A stretch of DNA of 64,000 nt. Source: Mikania micrantha. Lineage: Eukaryota > Streptophyta > Magnoliopsida > Asterales > Asteraceae. Positions 37,501-47,698 of this stretch are shown in pieces. The notes beneath the pieces were generated by a model. It saw only the letters and a list, made by a program, of their open reading frames with translations, did no database searches and was not told where the DNA came from. The stretch lies in NCBI GenBank assembly GCA_009363875.1, contig CM018690.1:35531445-35595444 (forward strand). The letters are read 5' to 3'. Both the position numbers and the translations under genes were made by a program. Numbering within the stretch: the first letter of the stretch is position 1; each line of letters begins with the position of its first letter.

Positions 37501-37918
37501 ACCAATCAAAGTGAAAGCTATGCAGCTTGTGATTACTTTAGGGCTAATTGAGCAGATCAAGGAAGCCCAGACTGAAGCCTTAAAGGAAGAAAATTGGAAA
37601 CGTGACAGGATTAAAGGGCAAGCTCATAATCTTGATGAAGATAGTCGTGGTTTGAAGATTAGGTGGGGTCGAGTGTGGATACCTCCCACTTGTACACTTA
37701 AGTCTGCATTGTTAGAAGAAGCACACAAGTCGAAGTACTCAATTCATCCTGGGGCTACTAAAATGTATCATGACCTTCGGGTAAACTATTGGTGGCCAGG
37801 TATGAAACGAGATATTGTTAAACATGTAGCGAAATGTTTGACTTGTATGCAGGTAAAAGCAGAGCACCAGAAACCTTATGGTAAGTTGCAACCATTGGAA
37901 ATCCCAATGTGGAAATAG
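34526..37918 (+). CDS. Gypsy gag-pol polyprotein, N-terminal 1130 residues, stopped by a nonsense codon
   Basis: Begins at the ATG at 34526, about 410 bp after the primer-binding site. Gag occupies roughly residues 60-240, followed by zinc knuckles near residues 280-331 (CYKCGKPGHLATQC and CYHCYKPGHRRSEC). The aspartic protease has FDSGANRSF near residue 396. The reverse transcriptase has FIDDILVYS near 730, RNase H has YSDASYLGLG near 875, and the integrase zinc finger spans about 1072-1110 (HPGATKMYHDL, CLTCM). The frame ends at TAG 37916-37918 where relatives have a Trp codon (after MWK, before EHITMDL). The same frame continues open beyond the stop, so this is a single substitution. Confidence 0.93.
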   Translation: MAEEHTSGVNSSEKVELTETQIMVKEEVAKAFEAALPTYIEEIKSSLKEFFHQELSEFETGVEMKQSSKTTTFKEFMACKPAEFKGEVDPLISQRWISDIESTFETCHCDPADEVMFAGNQLKDRAKDWWELSRKEKGRDGIKGLTWAQFKELFLKRFCPQAAIDRITEEFLHLQQKDESVDTITAIFFDKAKFYPDILQTERMWINRYHTMLNTKYREFLTPSKCETLNELINCARERELELKRQEDRGDKRKAETETGSSKKAKFAKSFKKPVFTKPCPNCGRMHAGECRASPVVCYKCGKPGHLATQCMSSPSLCYHCYKPGHRRSECPELKRAASISDNSRSFKSQGTGKKPEAPKPKGRAFQISAEEAKVASDVVTGTFFVNSIPAYVLFDSGANRSFVSIKFVHHPSFVLEKLPVPLEVEVADSKSFLVSNIYRNCKLTINNEEYVVDLIPMVLGEFDVVIGMDWLSSYKANILCNRKVIQLITPSGYELSFQGEKRGGVVLCSLVKAMKYMNHGGQSFLAYVINAEKPVKELEDVPIVRDFPDVFPDDLPGIPSDRDVDFRIDLIPGAKPIAKAPYRLAPSELQELMTQLQDLLDKGFIRPSISPWGAPVLFVKKKDGSFRMCIDYRELNKVTVKNKYHLPRIDDIFDQLQGASWFSKIDLRSGYHQIKVREEDIPKTAFRTRYGHYEFLVMSFGLTNAPAAFMDLMNRVCRPMLDRSVIVFIDDILVYSKNEGDHACHLREVLETLRREKLYAKFSKCAFWLHEVQFLGHVINADGILVDPSKIQAVTNWSLPKSPTDVRSFLGLAGYYRRFIQDFAKIASSLTKLTRKNVKFVWGDDQEKVFQELKSKLTQAPVLTLPDGLDDFVVYSDASYLGLGCVLMQRGKVIAYASRQLKTYEINYPIHDLELAAVVFALKIWSHYLYGVKCTIYTDHKSLKYFFTQKELNMRQRRWLELLKDYDCEILYHPGKANVVADALSRKEECEPIKVKAMQLVITLGLIEQIKEAQTEALKEENWKRDRIKGQAHNLDEDSRGLKIRWGRVWIPPTCTLKSALLEEAHKSKYSIHPGATKMYHDLRVNYWWPGMKRDIVKHVAKCLTCMQVKAEHQKPYGKLQPLEIPMWK

Positions 37919-38244
37919 GAACATATCACAATGGACTTAATTACTAAACTTCCTAAAACAAGGAAGGGATGTGATACGATTTGGGTCATTGTGGATAGGT
38001 TGACTAAGAGTGCTCGTTTCTTGCCCATTCGGAAAACCTATTCTTCTGATAAAATGGCAGAGATATATGTACGAGAAATTGTGTCTCGTCATGGTGTGCC
38101 TGTAACCATTATCTCTGATCGAGATACTCGATTTACTTCTCGATTTTGGAGAAATTTTCAAAAAGAATTAGGAACAAAACTGTTGTTAAGTACTGCGTAT
38201 CATCCTCAAACTGATGGGCAAAGTGAAAGAACCATTCAGAGCCG
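37919..38244 (+). pseudogene. Integrase core, same frame after the nonsense codon
   Basis: The in-frame continuation carries the catalytic-domain words HITMDLITKLP, ISDRDTRFTS and TDGQSERTIQ (the D, D, E residues). At about 38236-38245 the usual stretch between the active-site Glu and the next conserved block is missing and the frame shifts, so the integrase cannot be made intact. Confidence 0.88.
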
Positions 38245-38913
38245 TTGGCAGAGTTCTCGTATAATAATAGTTATCATTCCAGTATTGGAATGCCTCCATA
38301 TGAGATGCTCTATGGGAGGAAATGTCGAACTCCTGTTTGTTGGGGAGAAGTTGGGCAGCGTGAACTCGCACATAAAAATGTAGTGAAAGCTACCAATGAA
38401 CGGATAGATCAGATCCGTGCCCATCTGAAGGCGGCTCAAGACCGTCAGAAATCATACGCTGATAAACTTAGAAGGCCCATTGAATTCCACGTAGGAGATT
38501 TTGTGCTGTTGAAAGTCTCACCGTGGAAAGGTGTTATACGTTTTCGTAAGCGAGGAAAGTTAAGTCCACGCTTTATTGGACCATTTAAAATCATAGCTCG
38601 TGTCGGTGAAGTTGCTTATCGCCTAGAGCTACCAGAGGAGTTAAGTGGAATTCATAATACGTTCCACGTTTCTTACTTACGAAAATGTTTAGCAGATGAA
38701 TCTGCGTACGTACCACTGGAAGATATAGAAATTGATGACAAGTTGAATTATGTGGAAAAGCCAGTGGTAATACTTGACCGGAAAGTCAAGCAACTTAGAA
38801 ATAAATCACTGAGTCAGGTGAAGGTTCAGTGGAAAAATAGAACCGGTTCTGAAATTACGTGGGAGTCAGAAAACGAAATGAGAAAGTATTATCCTTTCCT
38901 TTTTGATGTTTAA
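38245..38913 (+). pseudogene. Integrase C-terminus and chromodomain-like tail, shifted frame
   Basis: Resumes in another frame with LAEFSYNNSYHSS, PYEMLYGRKCRTP, HVGDFVLLKVSPWKG and NTFHVSYLRKC. The final segment, with VKVQWKN and EITWESENEM, is the divergent chromodomain-like end typical of Tekay/Del chromoviruses. Stop TAA at 38911-38913, about 40 bp before the 3' LTR. Confidence 0.88.
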
Positions 38914-38952
38914 TCGGTTTCGGGGACGAAACCTCTGTAAGGAGGGGATATT

Positions 38953-41326
38953 TGTAACAACCGGTTTTTAATAATGAAATGTATTGTGAATAATCGTTAA
39001 TTAAACGATTGTGGTGGTTGTGATTTAAAAATATGTAAGAATTACGTCATTAATGGCAAGAGCACATGTGATCGTTCTAGAGATCCATGATGATTTATCA
39101 ATTTTGGTTATTACAAGTTGATAGTATGTGAAAAATGATGAACGTGGGCGAAAACCGTGCGCGAAACGGAGTTACGGATTGTCCGGAATCGCGAAACGAA
39201 GAAAATTATAAAATATTATACTTTGGGACTCTTCGCGGTACGCGAAGGTGGTTTTGAGGTTCCTTCGCGGTACGCGAAGGACTCAAAATATCTAAAAAAG
39301 TCCCGAATTTCTTCGCGGTACGCGAAGACTTTCTTTGATCTTCGTCGCGGTACGCGACGGGTGAGGCGGTTTAGAAACATCTCAAATTTATCAGATTTCA
39401 CAGAAAGTTTATAACTTTCTTTCTTTCGAACTTCCAACATCAACAGACGAACTTTGAGGCTGCCAAACTCCGATTTGAAGCCGATTTAACCCACGGATCG
39501 TACCAGAGAACGTATCTGCAACATCTGATCGTTGTTTTGGCATTGAATATCCGTTCGATTGGGTAACGATTTGTTTTATCCTACTAGTTTAATATTTTGT
39601 GAATTAAATCTAGTTTTGATTGTAATACTATGATTATGGGTATTGATTATCGCCTAGTTGATAACTAGGGGTTGTTAGAAACGAAAAACTTGATATTTTG
39701 ACGGTGAAATCTTCGTTTTGAAGCCGGGATAATGTCCGGTTGTTATGAAACTCATATCATGGTGTGATAACTAGTAGGATGGGTTGAATATGATTTTAAA
39801 TGAAATATGGATTATAATCCATAGGTTAAATGATGATTTTGATGAATTGATGTTAAAATTATTAATAGTTATTATCTTAAATAAAAAAATTGAATAATAA
39901 AAATAGTTAAAGATCGTAACTAATATAATGAACATCAGTTATTTGATAAATTGCCTGGGGAGGCATGAAATATGATTAATTGTGATAATTGACTAGAACT
40001 TGCTAAATATAGTAAGATAGAGTCAGTTATGTGATGAATTGACTTTGAGCAAGTCAAATCAGTCAAGTGTGTTGAACTTGATTGTATGTGCTATACGTGT
40101 TGAAACTAGTTGTATATATGTATTTTGCAACTAGGTGGTGGTAGTGGAAGTCAAACCACTAGTCATAGAACAGGAAAGGAGCCTGCAATTGCTAATCTCT
40201 TATCTGATTAAGGTAAGTAATCCCACAACTATGACATCACATAATAAATATTGAAATTGTTGTTGAATAAATTATATAATAAATATGGCATTGGTGATAG
40301 GGGAATGTTGAATAATAAAAGTTCAACAACCTATGATAAATCCAATACCTTGGTAAATAATAGTGTGGGACTTTTATGATGGAAGTACCGGTTGGGTGAA
40401 CATCATAGTAATTTGATTGAATTATATATGACTTCACAATGGTGGATAGCCAGAGGTGCTGGCAATTGTCTAGATGGAAGTACCGGTGGGTGAACATCTT
40501 AAGACTTGAATTATATATGACTCCACAATGGTGGATAGCCAGAGGTGCCGGCAATTGTCTTAGATGGAAGTACCGGTGGGTGAACATCTTAAGACTTGAA
40601 TTATATATGACTCCACAATGGTGGATAGCCAGAGGTGCTGGCAATTGTCTTAGATGGAAGTACCGGTGGGTGAACATCTTAAGACTTGAATTATATATGA
40701 CTCCACAATGGTGGATAGCCAGAGGTGCTGGCAATTGTCTTAGATGGAAGTACCGGTGGGTGAACATCTTAAGACTTGAATTATTTATGACTCCACAATG
40801 GTGGATAGCCAGAGGTGCTGGCAACTGGCTATGGGGGAAGCACATAAGTGTGAACACCATAGTGTAATATTGATTAAATTATTGTGAGCAATAGTTGATA
40901 ATTGGTAATGTGATATTTTATATTGTGAGAGTCAATTCGAATAGAAATGACTCAGTTTGAATGTTGATTGTGAAAAATGTATTTTTACGTTTTATTGTTG
41001 AGAAACCATTGGGGTTTACTTACTTAGTTCTTATGAACTAATGGGAATTATTGTGTGATGTTGTTGGTCAAAAATGACGTACACGGCTGTAAGGATCGAG
41101 GTGGAGCAGGAATCGAACGATCAAACTTGTTGCAAACGTGTGAAATTTTGGTTTAAACTTACTTATGTAAATAAGTATTGTAAAATGTGTGACACGTTTA
41201 CTTTTGTGTTAAACTTTGTTTAATATCATTAAATAAAGAAGGTCAAACAAGGTTTTAAAAATGAAAAATTTGCTGGGACCAACTCTGATATTATTTTAAA
41301 ATGTTGAATAGTAACCGGGGGTTACA
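38953..41326 (+). repeat. 3' LTR of the Tekay-like element
   Basis: 2374 bp, TGTAACAACCGG to GGGGGTTACA. It holds the four palindromes and five, rather than four, copies of the 90-bp repeat (starts at 40378, 40473, 40563, 40653, 40743). The extra copy accounts exactly for its 90-bp excess over the repaired 5' LTR. Confidence 0.94.
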
Positions 41327-41532
41327 GTACACAACCCCCTTCCCCGCGGAATCAAATTGGAGAGCCCAGCAGCCCCCGCTTCCCGTTTCTCCTCCTCTCA
41401 CTTCCCACTTTCTCTTCTCTCACATTTTTAGTAGGGTGACCACTGTGGGGTTTTAAGGTTTTCAGCGAGATGATAACGTGACAGAAAATTTTGGTGTGGT
41501 GGGATTTCAGTGGGGTGACCATTACACATGGT

Positions 41533-41917
41533 AAAGTCTTCAAAAATATTAACATAATCATTACCTAACAACTTATCCTCGTAGTTATTACATCTTTTGG
41601 GTTCCAAAATTTTAATCTTCGAGCAATATATTATTATTGTACTTGATTACTATTTGAAGGCAAACGCTAATTACGATATTTAACATTGTTTTATGTTAAT
41701 CATGTTTTTTGTTTAATTTGAAACGCCTTTGTATTATGTTAAGTTAAGAATTAGGACTTAAAAACATGTCCTCGCTTAGCACCAGGTGTTTGAATGTATT
41801 GCATATTTTAATAAACAAAAAAGTGTTTGAAATGATGACCTAACGCGTCTCTAGATCTAAATATAATGCAAGTAAACAAGCATCATTAATTATTGAAATG
41901 GACTTTGTAGGTGGTTA
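41533..41917. other. AT-rich intergenic DNA
   Basis: I see nothing coding and no repeat structure in it. Confidence 0.45.
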
Positions 41918-42117
41918 GTATTTTACTCTTGATTCCTATATTTCATTAATTACTCATATGGTATCAAACTTTATGCATTTGTAACACATATAGTCCTTAG
42001 GTCACCAAATTACCCTCACATAATTGACCAAATTACATAAAAACTATGTGTTACACATGTTTAAGTTTGGTACCATATGAGAAATTTAAGAAAACCAGAG
42101 ATCAAGAGTGAAATATT
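41918..42117. mobile_element. Foldback MITE of about 200 bp
   Basis: The left end attttactcttgattcc (from about 41919) and right end atcaagagtgaaatatt (about 42101-42117) are inverted copies. The arms extend about 75 bp inward (catatggtatcaaactt on the left against aagtttggtaccatatg on the right, and gtaacacatatag against ctatgtgttac). No coding capacity; class not determined. Confidence 0.75.
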
Positions 42118-44575
42118 AACAAATTACAAGAACCATCTCGGTAATTTATTCTATTGTTAACGCCAGTCTTTAAATTATTATGATAAATATATACACACAT
42201 AAATAATTTAACAAAAAAAAAAAAAAAAACGAAAGCATACCAACATAACGTATAGACTTTCATTGTTGGTAACGTACAAACTTATAAGTGTTGTTTTCAT
42301 GATGACAAAGTATAATATTTTAGCCATCATTGAACCGTATAATTATTAAGTTTTTAAAATGGTATCAAAATCCATGTCATATATAGTAAATCAAAGTTTT
42401 CAGTTGTCATGTGTTTAAATGTGTGACAAATGTGAAATGTGTGAGCATATAATACGTGAGTACAAATCGTGTGTATATTTAATTATCATCAACTAACTAA
42501 AAATAACTAAAAATAAAAGCAAGTTTGTTGTTCATACATGAGTGTCGGCTTGCATGACATGCATGTTAGCATGCATCATATGTTGCCCTAATTAGATTCA
42601 ATTTTGATATGCTTAGTGACGGAGCTTGACTAGTATGAAAGAAGGGACGAAAACTCAATGTGATCAAAAAAATGTTTTAACAATCAATCGGTATATATCA
42701 GTTAGTTTGGGTTAAATGTTCGGATCATTGATTCGGGTCAAGTCAGGTCAAACAATAAAAATATATGAGTCTAATAATTATTATTATGCGTGAAAAAAGT
42801 AAAAGAGTGAGTACGAAGAATTAGAATTCCGCTTGATGACCTTTGAAAGTTTTGAATTGCTCAACGACCATGATATATTGATTCAATCTAAAAACCTAAA
42901 TGTCTAAACAATTAAAATTACTAAATTAATATATAATTTTGCACCATATAGACTAAATATTCCACACTAAATAGACTAAAATGAATGCAAATTCAACACC
43001 AATAGCAATTAACATAAAAATTCTGCAAAAAAAATTACCTTACTACCTTAATACTAAGAAGGAGCAGTGGACAGTGGTGACTCGGTGAACGATTGAGCCG
43101 TAGCCATGAGCACTGAGCAGGTTTGAGGTCGGACACCGGAGGGAGGCAGGGACGCCAGAGGGAGGTAGTGATGGTCGTGAGCGGTATGACAAAGGGACGA
43201 AGGGTCGTCGCTGGTTGGTCGATGTGACGGTGGCAGTCTCTCGATCAAAGTCGAACAAGTGAGGAGGGTAAAGGGTTGGAAGGGAATGGGGATTTTAGGT
43301 TAGGCATGTAGGGAGATAAGGTAAAAATTTTACTTGTTAAGAAATGGGGGAAAATTGAGAGGGTGAGAAATATAGGATAAAAAATTTTGAGATTTGATAT
43401 TAAATGTGAGAATGTGTATTTTTTAAAAGGTAAATAGTTTATAAATTTTTTTTAAAGTGTATGTAAATCGACTTCGTGTTAATTATTTTAAAGCAGTGGA
43501 CGAAACCATTATTTAAAAAAAAAATTACCTTACGATCCAAGATATGCTAAAAAATGAATATGCGACACTTTAATCATATAAGGTATTTCTTTTGACTATT
43601 TACGCAATTGTTATATGACAATGTTATAAATATAACATAACAAAAAAATATGAACACAAATTTGCTTAAAAACATTAAAAAAACATATATTTTTTGTATT
43701 ATATATTTATTTTTTGTACTATATTTTTAGTAGAATTTTTATTTTTATGTTTTTAATCAGCTAAATTTTTGTTTTCAACGAATCTGTCCCGTTATAAATA
43801 CATAAATATTTAGGACAAATCTATAAAATGTTAATTTTTGTATGTTTTTTTTCGAATCTTTTGATTGTTAATCAATATCTATTATAAACGTATACATTTT
43901 AAACTATATATGGAAATTTAAATGGATTTGATTCTCTATCTCCATCGTGTCCCCTGCATCTGTGGTTTAATTTGGAATTCCCTTTTTATTATTATTATTT
44001 TCATTATTTTTTGGGAGGGGATCATGATTTACACGTTCTAAGTATATAATTTAAGAATACCTCACATGGAGACCAATCAAAAAAATTCTTTGTTTTTTCC
44101 TTTTTTTTGAACAGCGGAGACCATCAATTAGCTTAACATAATCTTGCATTGTATCTATTAAAATAAAGTAAAAAAAAACTTTTTAAAAAACTTAAAAGGA
44201 CCATATCTGCAAACTGTAAAGTGCCTTTTATCGTATGTCTATAAATAAAATTTTGACTATGTGCAACAACGAATAGAAAACCAATTTATATTTTATAAAC
44301 CGTTTCAATAAAAAAACAGCACTTACATGAATATGCAAATAATAAATACTTGGATGCGTATGTTAAATGCACAACACACAATAATGTATAACAACTTTAC
44401 CTTTGATACACAATCCTAAAAAACTCGCACACTAACCAATTATTTCATAATCAATATTATATATATTTAATGAATTGTAATAAAGCATATTCAATGAATA
44501 CACATATAAATGATAATTTATATAAGTTCATTTTATACATGCATTGTCTTGTTTATGGATGTTGCAAAACATAAA
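42118..44575. other. Intergenic DNA, no gene supported
   Basis: Mostly AT-rich. A GC-richer patch at 43050-43310 keeps two overlapping minus-strand frames open (64-71 codons) but no domain is recognisable and composition looks like a repeat fragment rather than a gene. Confidence 0.45.
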
Positions 44576-44579
44576 ATAG

Positions 44580-46582
44580 GGGGAGGGAGTCGTCCCACTT
44601 TTCCCCATTGTCACATCAGCGTCACATCACTTTTCCCCACTTTGTATGGTGTCGTCCCACTATATTATTTTAATTAATTATATTAACAATAAATAATAAT
44701 AATAAAATAAAAAAGATTCATTAAATTATAAATAAAAAGAGAGTACAACAAAAAAAAAGAGAATACAACCTAAAATTAAATAAAAAAATTAAACTGAAAA
44801 AAAAATCCAAACATTCGTCCAAAGTAAAGAACTAGAAAGGGCAATGACATCCCCAACGTGCAGCAATTTCTCGTTTACGATCGAGAATCAGTTGTAGCAT
44901 TGGTTCTTGATAAATTGTGTGGTCCTTCATCATGACTCTAAATCCACATCCTTTTGTTGTTCATCTAAGGCTTGTTGTTGTCGTCGCATTAATTGGATGC
45001 GTGCGTCTTTCTCCTCTTGCAAAACATTCATTTTTTCTTCTCGAAGACGAATTCTTTGTTGGGATTCCTCTTTGTTAAATGAGTTGAATTCCGCCATTTG
45101 TTGAATTAAGTCCTCATACGACTAGGGGGATGCGGCCGATCTTTTTCCCTTTCTTGTTAGCCTATACGGTTCATAACAAATGCGTGGGCCATCAAGATCA
45201 TGTTGACCTTCAACGTCTTCATCATCATCAAGGTTGATTTGGGCATTTGCACTACCCATTGACTCATTTGGCTTCGGCCTTTTTGTTGTGGATTGCGATT
45301 GACAACCTACTAGTGGAATGTCGCACCATAAAGAGTTATAGCGAACCAGCTCCCACGCTTGCATGTGAGGGAATCCCTTTGACTTCACCACGCTTTTATA
45401 GTCTTTCATCGTTTTTTTCAAAACATGCTCATCCCCTTCGCCGCTTTTGCGATTCATTGAAGCTTGTTGGTAAAAACCATTTCATTTCTTCATTGCGGTG
45501 TTCAAGTCGTTCCATTTGGAATAAATTTGATCAAGAGTCCTCGAGTTATCCTTCATGAGTTGGTGAAAATTGTCGGTTACCTACATATAAACAATATAAA
45601 TTGAAGCATCAACCGTGATTTTTTTTGTTAACTGAAACAATGTGAAAAAATACATTTATATAAAAACCATCTCTTTTTTGCGCATTACCAACATCAGGAT
45701 TTTCAGAAATAGTTAGCCAAGATTTAGCCAACGCAATCTCTTCTTCATCGGTCCAACGCTTGGCCGGTGCTTTCTTTCCTATTGCTTTCTTTCCCGTTGG
45801 TCTAACCGGTTCTTTTTTTTCTTCCGATTCGACTTGAACACTTTTATTATGATCACTTGAATCTAAGTCATCTTGAGTATGGTCACGATAGTCTAAACAT
45901 AATTATATAACAATAAACGTTAAAAATAAACGCAACAAATAAACGTATAAAAATAAACGTTAAAAATAAACGCAACAAATAAACCATATAAAAATTACCA
46001 TGAAATTGAGATTGTTGTTGAAAAGCTTGTTGATCGAATTGTTGATAAGCTTGTTGATCTTGTTGATAAGACTGCTCACACCGATTAAATTGTTGTTGAG
46101 TATCCGGTGAATATTGCAAATATTGAGACGGGTTCATTTGCTCGTAGTAGAAGTTGGGTTGATTCGGAGATGGCATTTGTGGACGATACACGGGTGTGTT
46201 GAACGGGTTCATTTGAGGCGTTTGTATATTTTTTGGACGTGGTTTTCTAAATTTTTTGCTTGACGACCCACCACGTGATGAACCCCCTTCCATTTTGCTT
46301 CAAAATTTTATAAATTTTGTGTATAGAATGTAGAAGATGAGAGAAAGTATGAGATTTTTTGCTGTTTAAATAGGATTAAGAGTTGGAAAATGTTTTTTTT
46401 TAATATCCTGACGGTCGTTTTTTTTGCAACGGCTATATATTTGAGATCAAGGCTCGGCAACAATCGGCTTCCCCACACCGAAGTTCCCCACACCAAAACC
46501 GGGGGCGCGGTGTTCCCGGCCGGCCCTGGTTCGGTGAATTCTTACCCGGCCTTTTCCCGACTACCACTCCGAGTCCCCTAAA
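44580..46582 (-). mobile_element. Putative non-autonomous PIF/Harbinger-type element
   Basis: The pseudogene of a Myb/SANT-like ORF1 protein occupies most of it. The left end begins gggggagggagtcgtccc, and the right end, in complement, ggggactcggagtggtagtc; these are similar enough to be eroded terminal repeats but the 3-bp duplication could not be verified. No transposase frame is present. A stretch resembling the left end (gtcgtcc, cacttttcccc, cacatcagcg) recurs at 50147-50211, which supports a repeated family. Confidence 0.45.
44932..46293 (-). pseudogene. Harbinger ORF1-like Myb/SANT protein with NAM-associated C-terminus, broken
   Basis: Exon 1 is 46293-46000 (Gln-rich N-terminus starting MEGGSSRGG), exon 2 runs from about 45894 to about 45660 (with the SANT-like KRWTDEEEIALAKSWL), and a third exon from about 45583 to 44932 carries YSKWNDLN, the Lys-rich middle and a coiled C-terminus (EESQQRIRLREEKMNVL). 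Two nonsense codons interrupt it: TGA at 45482-45484 where relatives have Trp (KKWNGFYQQ), and TAG at 45122-45124 (SAASP then stop then SYEDLIQQM). Such proteins bind transposon ends beside the transposase in Harbinger systems and are also common as domesticated plant genes. This copy appears dead. Confidence 0.75.
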
Positions 46583-47465
46583 ACAAGGTGGTTAATTTTC
46601 TACGCTCTTAAGGGTATTTTGCATGCTTAACTCAAGAATTGTGTACGGTGCATTGGTGGATTTACTTTCTAAAGTATTAGATCAAAACATGTAAACAAAC
46701 TTTCGTTCCAAAATAAATTTATTAAGAATGTTTAAAACCTAACATAAATAAAGTACAATAATGTGAATAAAATGACTAATTGCTTGCGACTGTGTTTTAC
46801 CTGTTCCACTCGATCAGTCGGGTATTAGGAAGGACCAAAGGGTTTACCACGCAAGTAGGTCTCTAGATTTATTAAAAAAATATGCACAAGGGAGAATATT
46901 AAGTCTAAGCGTACAAGTTTGATAAATATCTTTGATAAGGTATTCGCAAAAGCTTTTTCCTATTGTTATTTCCATTTTATTGTGAGGATGTTTGTTTATT
47001 TATTTATTTATTTTAGTTATTTTTTTAATAGAATATCATTTTGCGTAATTATTCATTTTAAAATTGAATATTTATTGGTAATTTTACAAAAGTTAAAATA
47101 CAACGCAACCAAACATCCTCACTATAATATAGTATAATAGTTACCATTCTCATCTAGAGTAAAATTCATGGTAAAATCATGTGTCTTTGTTATATTGGCC
47201 TAGTATTTTTTTTTTTTTTTGAAAAAAATAATTGGAATTGAGATCACACTTGGCGATGCATACAAATCAACAAACTCATTGGAGACAAACCATCACTCCA
47301 AAATGGAGTCACAAGTGTTTTTATATTTCTTGAAGACCAAAGTTTTGATGACAAGATCTAACATCTAGTGGCTACTATCACCATCTTCATTTTCGACATA
47401 AAGGGGGGAAAAAGAGTAGATTCAACGATGGAGAGAGGTAAAAGGAGAGAAGATAGGGTTTATTA
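46583..47465. other. Intergenic AT-rich DNA
   Basis: No recognisable gene or element. A T run lies at 47207-47220. Confidence 0.45.
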
Positions 47466-47481
47466 GATCTCATCATCAATT

Positions 47482-47698
47482 ACTCCAATGAGGCAGTGGT
47501 ACCCTGGGATTCTTTCATATGTGAGGTCTTGGGTTCAAATCCATCCCGCACCGAAAAAGGGGTCATGGGGTTTTCCCAGTGGGATTTCTTCCTGGGGTAG
47601 TTGTGGTGACTCATGAGAGGTCCAGGTAACTAGACCTTGGTGACATGGCCTGGAAACAGTGAGTTCACACGATTGAGACCTTCGCCGTTCAAAAAAAT
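47482..47698 (+). mobile_element. tRNA-derived SINE, plus strand
   Basis: The pol III B box GGTTCAAATCC is at 47532-47542, preceded by an A-box-like region (gtggtaccctggg). The tail is the A run at 47691-47697. The flanks are a perfect 16-bp duplication, gatctcatcatcaatt, at 47466-47481 and 47699-47714. Its 3' half (accttggtgacatggcctgg) matches the SINE at 23479-23713; the middle parts are more divergent. Confidence 0.92.

Larger units (their letters stand above)
31106..41326 (+). mobile_element. Ty3/gypsy retrotransposon, Tekay/Del-like chromovirus, recently inserted, defective
   Basis: LTRs are 31106-34099 (with a nested Cassandra element) and 38953-41326. The target duplication gtaca is at 31101-31105 and 41327-41331. 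The primer-binding site tggtatcagagc (methionine tRNA) is at 34104-34115. A purine-rich stretch (aaggagggga) precedes the 3' LTR. Gene order gag, protease, reverse transcriptase, RNase H, integrase, with a C-terminal chromodomain-like segment, and LTRs above 2 kb indicate the Tekay/Del lineage. Apart from the nested insert and one repeat unit the LTRs differ at about 18 sites I could spot, under one percent. Pol is broken at two points. Confidence 0.94.
31031..41532. mobile_element. Terminal-inverted-repeat element split by the Tekay insertion
   Basis: The left end gaccatgcgtaat (31031-31043) and the right end attacacatggt (41521-41532), read in reverse complement as accatgtgtaat, are imperfect terminal inverted repeats. 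Between them, outside the retrotransposon, lie 75 bases on the left and about 200 on the right, GC-richer than their surroundings. The Tekay-like element with its gtaca duplication lies between. I infer a small Harbinger-like MITE of roughly 275 bp that was the target; the 3-bp duplication could not be confirmed. Confidence 0.55.

Noticed and set aside
40237..40867. Long repetitive open frames on both strands (207 and 142 codons), also 32570-32929 in the other LTR
   Set aside because: They arise because the 90-bp LTR repeat is a multiple of three and happens to lack stops on both strands; there is no domain, and the copies lie inside LTRs.
43043..43258. Overlapping Ser/Pro-rich minus-strand frames
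   Set aside because: Two frames are open over the same GC-rich patch, which fits composition rather than coding; no known domain.
47532..47542. tRNA gene suggested by the B box
   Set aside because: No cloverleaf could be drawn and the poly-A tail and 16-bp duplication mark it as a SINE.
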